52,034 bases of DNA from Colivivens sp963645405. Its GTDB lineage: Bacteria > Bacteroidota > Bacteroidia > Bacteroidales > Bacteroidaceae. The translations under genes and the position numbers were made by a program. The stretch spans positions 1 through 52,034 of the forward strand of contig CAVISR010000004.1 of the NCBI GenBank assembly GCA_963645405.1. Direction: 5' to 3'. The notes beneath the pieces were generated by a model, which saw only the letters and a list, made by a program, of their open reading frames with translations, was not told the DNA's origin and ran no database searches. Below are positions 50,376 through 52,034 of this stretch, in pieces (within the stretch, counting starts at the first letter, position 1; every line of letters begins with the position of its first letter).

Positions 50376-51319
50376 AGTCAATAATTGATTTGTCGCTCAG
50401 TGTAGCCATGAGGGCACACGGAGGAAAGAAAGACATCGACGGTGAGGCATACATCCTCCATCCGCTTGCAGTGGGACTCATGGGCAGCACCGATGAGGAA
50501 CGCAGCACCGGATTCCTGCACGACGTGATTGAAAACACCAATTTCATCATCGAAGACCTCAAGGCAGCAGGCATTCCCGACGGAATAATCAAAGCAGTCA
50601 AACTGCTCACACACAATCCCGACGTGCCCTACCTCGACTACATACAGAACATCATCGATTCCCACAATCCAGTGGCGCTCAAGGTGAGATACAACGACCT
50701 CATCTATCATCTCGACAAGGACAAGGCACATCCCGAGAAACTCGAGATGCACACCAAGGCGCTCGAGATGGTGAAGGAAGCGCTGAAGGACATGTACAAT
50801 GTCCGTAAGTTCGACTCCAGTTCACTTGCCGGCACCAACCACAAGGTGGCAATCTTCGCAGCCGGATGCTTCTGGGGAGTACAGCACTACTTCAAGCAAA
50901 CACCCGGAGTCATCAACTGCTACGTGGGCTACACCGGAGGCACAGAGGAATTCCCCACATACGACGAAGTCCGACAACACCACACCGGACACAAGGAAGC
51001 AGTGCTGGTGGAATACGACCCGTCAGTCGTGAGCTATGCCGCACTTTGCAAACTGTTCTTCGAAATCCACGACCCCGAACAAACCGACGGACAAGGACCC
51101 GACAAGGGACAGCAATACCGCAGCGCAGCCTACTACAGCAACAAGGAAGAATACGAAACCATCCAAACCCTGAGCGACATCCTCCGCACCAAGTCATATG
51201 TAGTCAACACGCTCGTCCTGCCAGTGAGAGACTTCTGGATTGCCGAGAACTACCACCAGGACTACTACGAGAACACTGGTGGTTCGCCCTACTGCCACTT
51301 CCGCACGAAGAAGTTCTGA
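50372..51319 (+). CDS. Rel-type HD phosphohydrolase fused to peptide methionine sulfoxide reductase A
   Basis: The 315-aa protein joins two enzymes. Residues 1-150 look like the HD domain of SpoT/MESH1: AHGGKKDIDGEAYILHPLAV (His16, His30), FLHDVIENT (His50-Asp51) and RYNDLIYHLDK in the place of the third metal motif. That family cleaves (p)ppGpp or related nucleotides. Residues 155-315 are MsrA, with the catalytic Cys166 in AAGCFWGVQ, VGYTGGTEEFPTYDEV, GHKEAVLVEYDP, QYRSAAYY and AENYHQDYY. No RelA synthetase domain is present. The ATGA overlap with the lipoprotein gene suggests co-translation. Confidence 0.88.
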   Translation: MKSIIDLSLSVAMRAHGGKKDIDGEAYILHPLAVGLMGSTDEERSTGFLHDVIENTNFIIEDLKAAGIPDGIIKAVKLLTHNPDVPYLDYIQNIIDSHNPVALKVRYNDLIYHLDKDKAHPEKLEMHTKALEMVKEALKDMYNVRKFDSSSLAGTNHKVAIFAAGCFWGVQHYFKQTPGVINCYVGYTGGTEEFPTYDEVRQHHTGHKEAVLVEYDPSVVSYAALCKLFFEIHDPEQTDGQGPDKGQQYRSAAYYSNKEEYETIQTLSDILRTKSYVVNTLVLPVRDFWIAENYHQDYYENTGGSPYCHFRTKKF

Positions 51320-51439
51320 GGTTTAGACGCAAGCGCACGCTGTTGTATAGACGCAAACAAGCACCATAATAGAAGAAACACTTGCTGTATATACGAACAA
51401 AGGGAAAGCCGACATTATGATAGCACCACACATACAAAA

Positions 51440-51659
51440 GCAATAGTCTGTGAACACACAGCACGCTGCATTGCAATGGACGTCACCGACGGACTCCAGC
51501 GCGGAATGGAAGTCCTCAACACCGGCAACCCCATATCATTGCCTACGGGCAACGAACTGCGGGGACGAACTGACCCTCGAGTTCAACAAACTCCGCCAGG
51601 AGGAAATCACCACCCAACTGCTCGACATTCAGGGAGGACAAACTGACAGCCTCCCCTAA
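51440..51659 (+). pseudogene. Deletion scar joining atpD (5' part) to atpG (3' end)
   Basis: From 51440 to about 51568 one frame reads an ATP synthase beta-subunit segment: IAMDVTDGLQRGMEVLNTG and then GNPISLPTGNELRGR. From 51564 another frame reads the end of the gamma subunit, DELTLEFNKLRQEEITTQL and then LDIQGG, with stop TAA at 51657-51659. The two frames are out of register, so no fusion protein is made. In Bacteroidota the F-type ATP synthase operon starts with atpD and ends with atpG, so one deletion of the interior would leave this junction. ACGAACTG occurs at 51552-51559 and 51565-51572, at the join. Upstream (51440-51460) the atpD frame is already eroded. Confidence 0.7.
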
Positions 51660-51718
51660 ATCCTCCCCTAAAGGGAAGGACTTACCACCCGGACGGGCGA
51701 GCAGGGATGGAGAGCTGG

Positions 51719-51837
51719 AATAGGAGTCAGCCGTCTCCGACGGCGTAGACGTTGACACTCGAGCCTTGGCTCGCAATGTTTTACAGCCCACAAGCCCACG
51801 TTCGCTTTAACGCTCTCGGAGAGAGCTAGTTCCTATT
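51719..51837. repeat. REP/BIME-like repeat unit C
   Basis: One 119-bp unit with inverted ends AATAGGAGTCAGCCGTCTCC and CTAGTTCCTATT. The left hairpin is GCCGT-CTCCG-ACGGC (51730-51744), the central hairpin CGAGC-CTTG-GCTCG (51760-51773) and the right hairpin GCTCT-CGGAG-AGAGC (51812-51826). A CCGGACGGGCGAGC segment before it recalls the 5' module of clusters A and B. Confidence 0.85.
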
Positions 51838-51867
51838 GCCACGCCTCAAAGAGGCAACTACAATCAG

Positions 51868-52034
51868 CCCAGGGCAGAGTTCTGGAGCGATAGCGGAAGA
51901 ACGGCACCCTGGGTATATGTTTCCAGTGTATCATGTGCGTCCTGCAAGGGGTAGCTACATACTCATTGCTTTATACAGCTGCTCTTACAGAGCGCTGGTA
52001 TGTGGGTTCGTATCTGTTACCCAGGGCGTTGCCC
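51868..52034. repeat. Palindromic intergenic repeat with CCCAGGG termini (continues past the window)
   Basis: CCCAGGG (51868-51874) pairs with CCCTGGG (51907-51913), with GTTCT/AGAAC inside (51879-51883 with 51898-51902). After about 100 nt of other sequence, including GCTCT/AGAGC pairings, a second CCCAGGGCGTTGCCC starts at 52020 and is cut by the window end. The layout is that of a REP-type intergenic element. Similar CCCAGGG palindromes are common near RAYT transposase genes in other Bacteroidota, but no such gene is in this window. Confidence 0.6.

Noticed and set aside
51450..51659. Short intact open frame as a real 69-aa gene
   Set aside because: Its second half is the end of AtpG and its first half is out-of-frame atpD, so it is a remnant and not a new gene.

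Overview
The window looks like the chromosome of a Bacteroidales bacterium, most probably Prevotellaceae (Prevotella-like). Three things point there. Many genes belong to Bacteroidota-restricted families (DUF4468, DUF4494, DUF4293, DUF4369, PF14121-type porin, small omega-like RpoZ). At least nine start sites are preceded by the Bacteroidota housekeeping promoter (TTTG or TTG, 19-20 nt, TAnnTTTG). The tmRNA tag ends in ALAA. There are no rRNAs, tRNAs, transposases, phage genes or CRISPR arrays.

Layout, left to right. 1-305: a cluster of REP/BIME-like palindromic repeats. 495-5783 (-): branched-chain amino acid operon ilvD-ilvB-ilvN-ilvC. 6011-7744 (-): secreted GH43 arabinanase-like/SGNH esterase fusion, divergent from 7903-10299 (+), which holds a tandem CMD protein, an exported DUF362 protein and RpiB. 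10451-13333 (-): D-2-hydroxyacid dehydrogenase, Crp/Fnr regulator, YggS and DUF4494. 13736-17918 (+): an envelope operon of DUF4468 protein, a small membrane protein, a putative porin and an exported cyclophilin fusion. A second REP cluster follows. 18260-24415 (-): an exopolysaccharide operon of phosphoglycosyl transferase, outer-membrane protein and dTDP-rhamnose genes rfbA-D-C-B. Then two tandem outer-membrane paralogues (+), glmS (-), and a capsule export/tyrosine kinase operon HAD-wza-wzc-helicase-associated protein (-), divergent from galE (+).

34850-45761 (-): Maf, KdsC, DUF2520, nitroreductase, DUF4293, RpoZ, BamD, DUF456, a DUF4369 lipoprotein, a membrane protein, GlgB, YhcH and a secreted MORN-repeat protein. 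45898-46293 (-): tmRNA. Then a phosphate-selective-type porin (-) and an ABC-F protein with a crippled second ATPase domain (-). The (+) strand then carries a lipoprotein and a Rel-type HD/MsrA fusion. The right end has a deletion scar that joins the start of atpD to the end of atpG, a third REP element and another repeat with CCCAGGG termini.

The genes centre on cell-surface carbohydrate: nucleotide-sugar supply (rfbABCD, galE, glmS, kdsC), lipid-linked sugar initiation, Wza/Wzc export and several outer-membrane beta-barrels.

Two non-coding patterns stand out. One is a REP/BIME family whose stems covary between copies and whose two terminal hairpins have complementary loops. The other is a recurrent set of short tandem arrays, often with a 22-bp period, in which the last unit overlaps a stop codon, so that gene ends are echoed downstream. 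One 22-bp unit occurs identically at two loci 34 kb apart.
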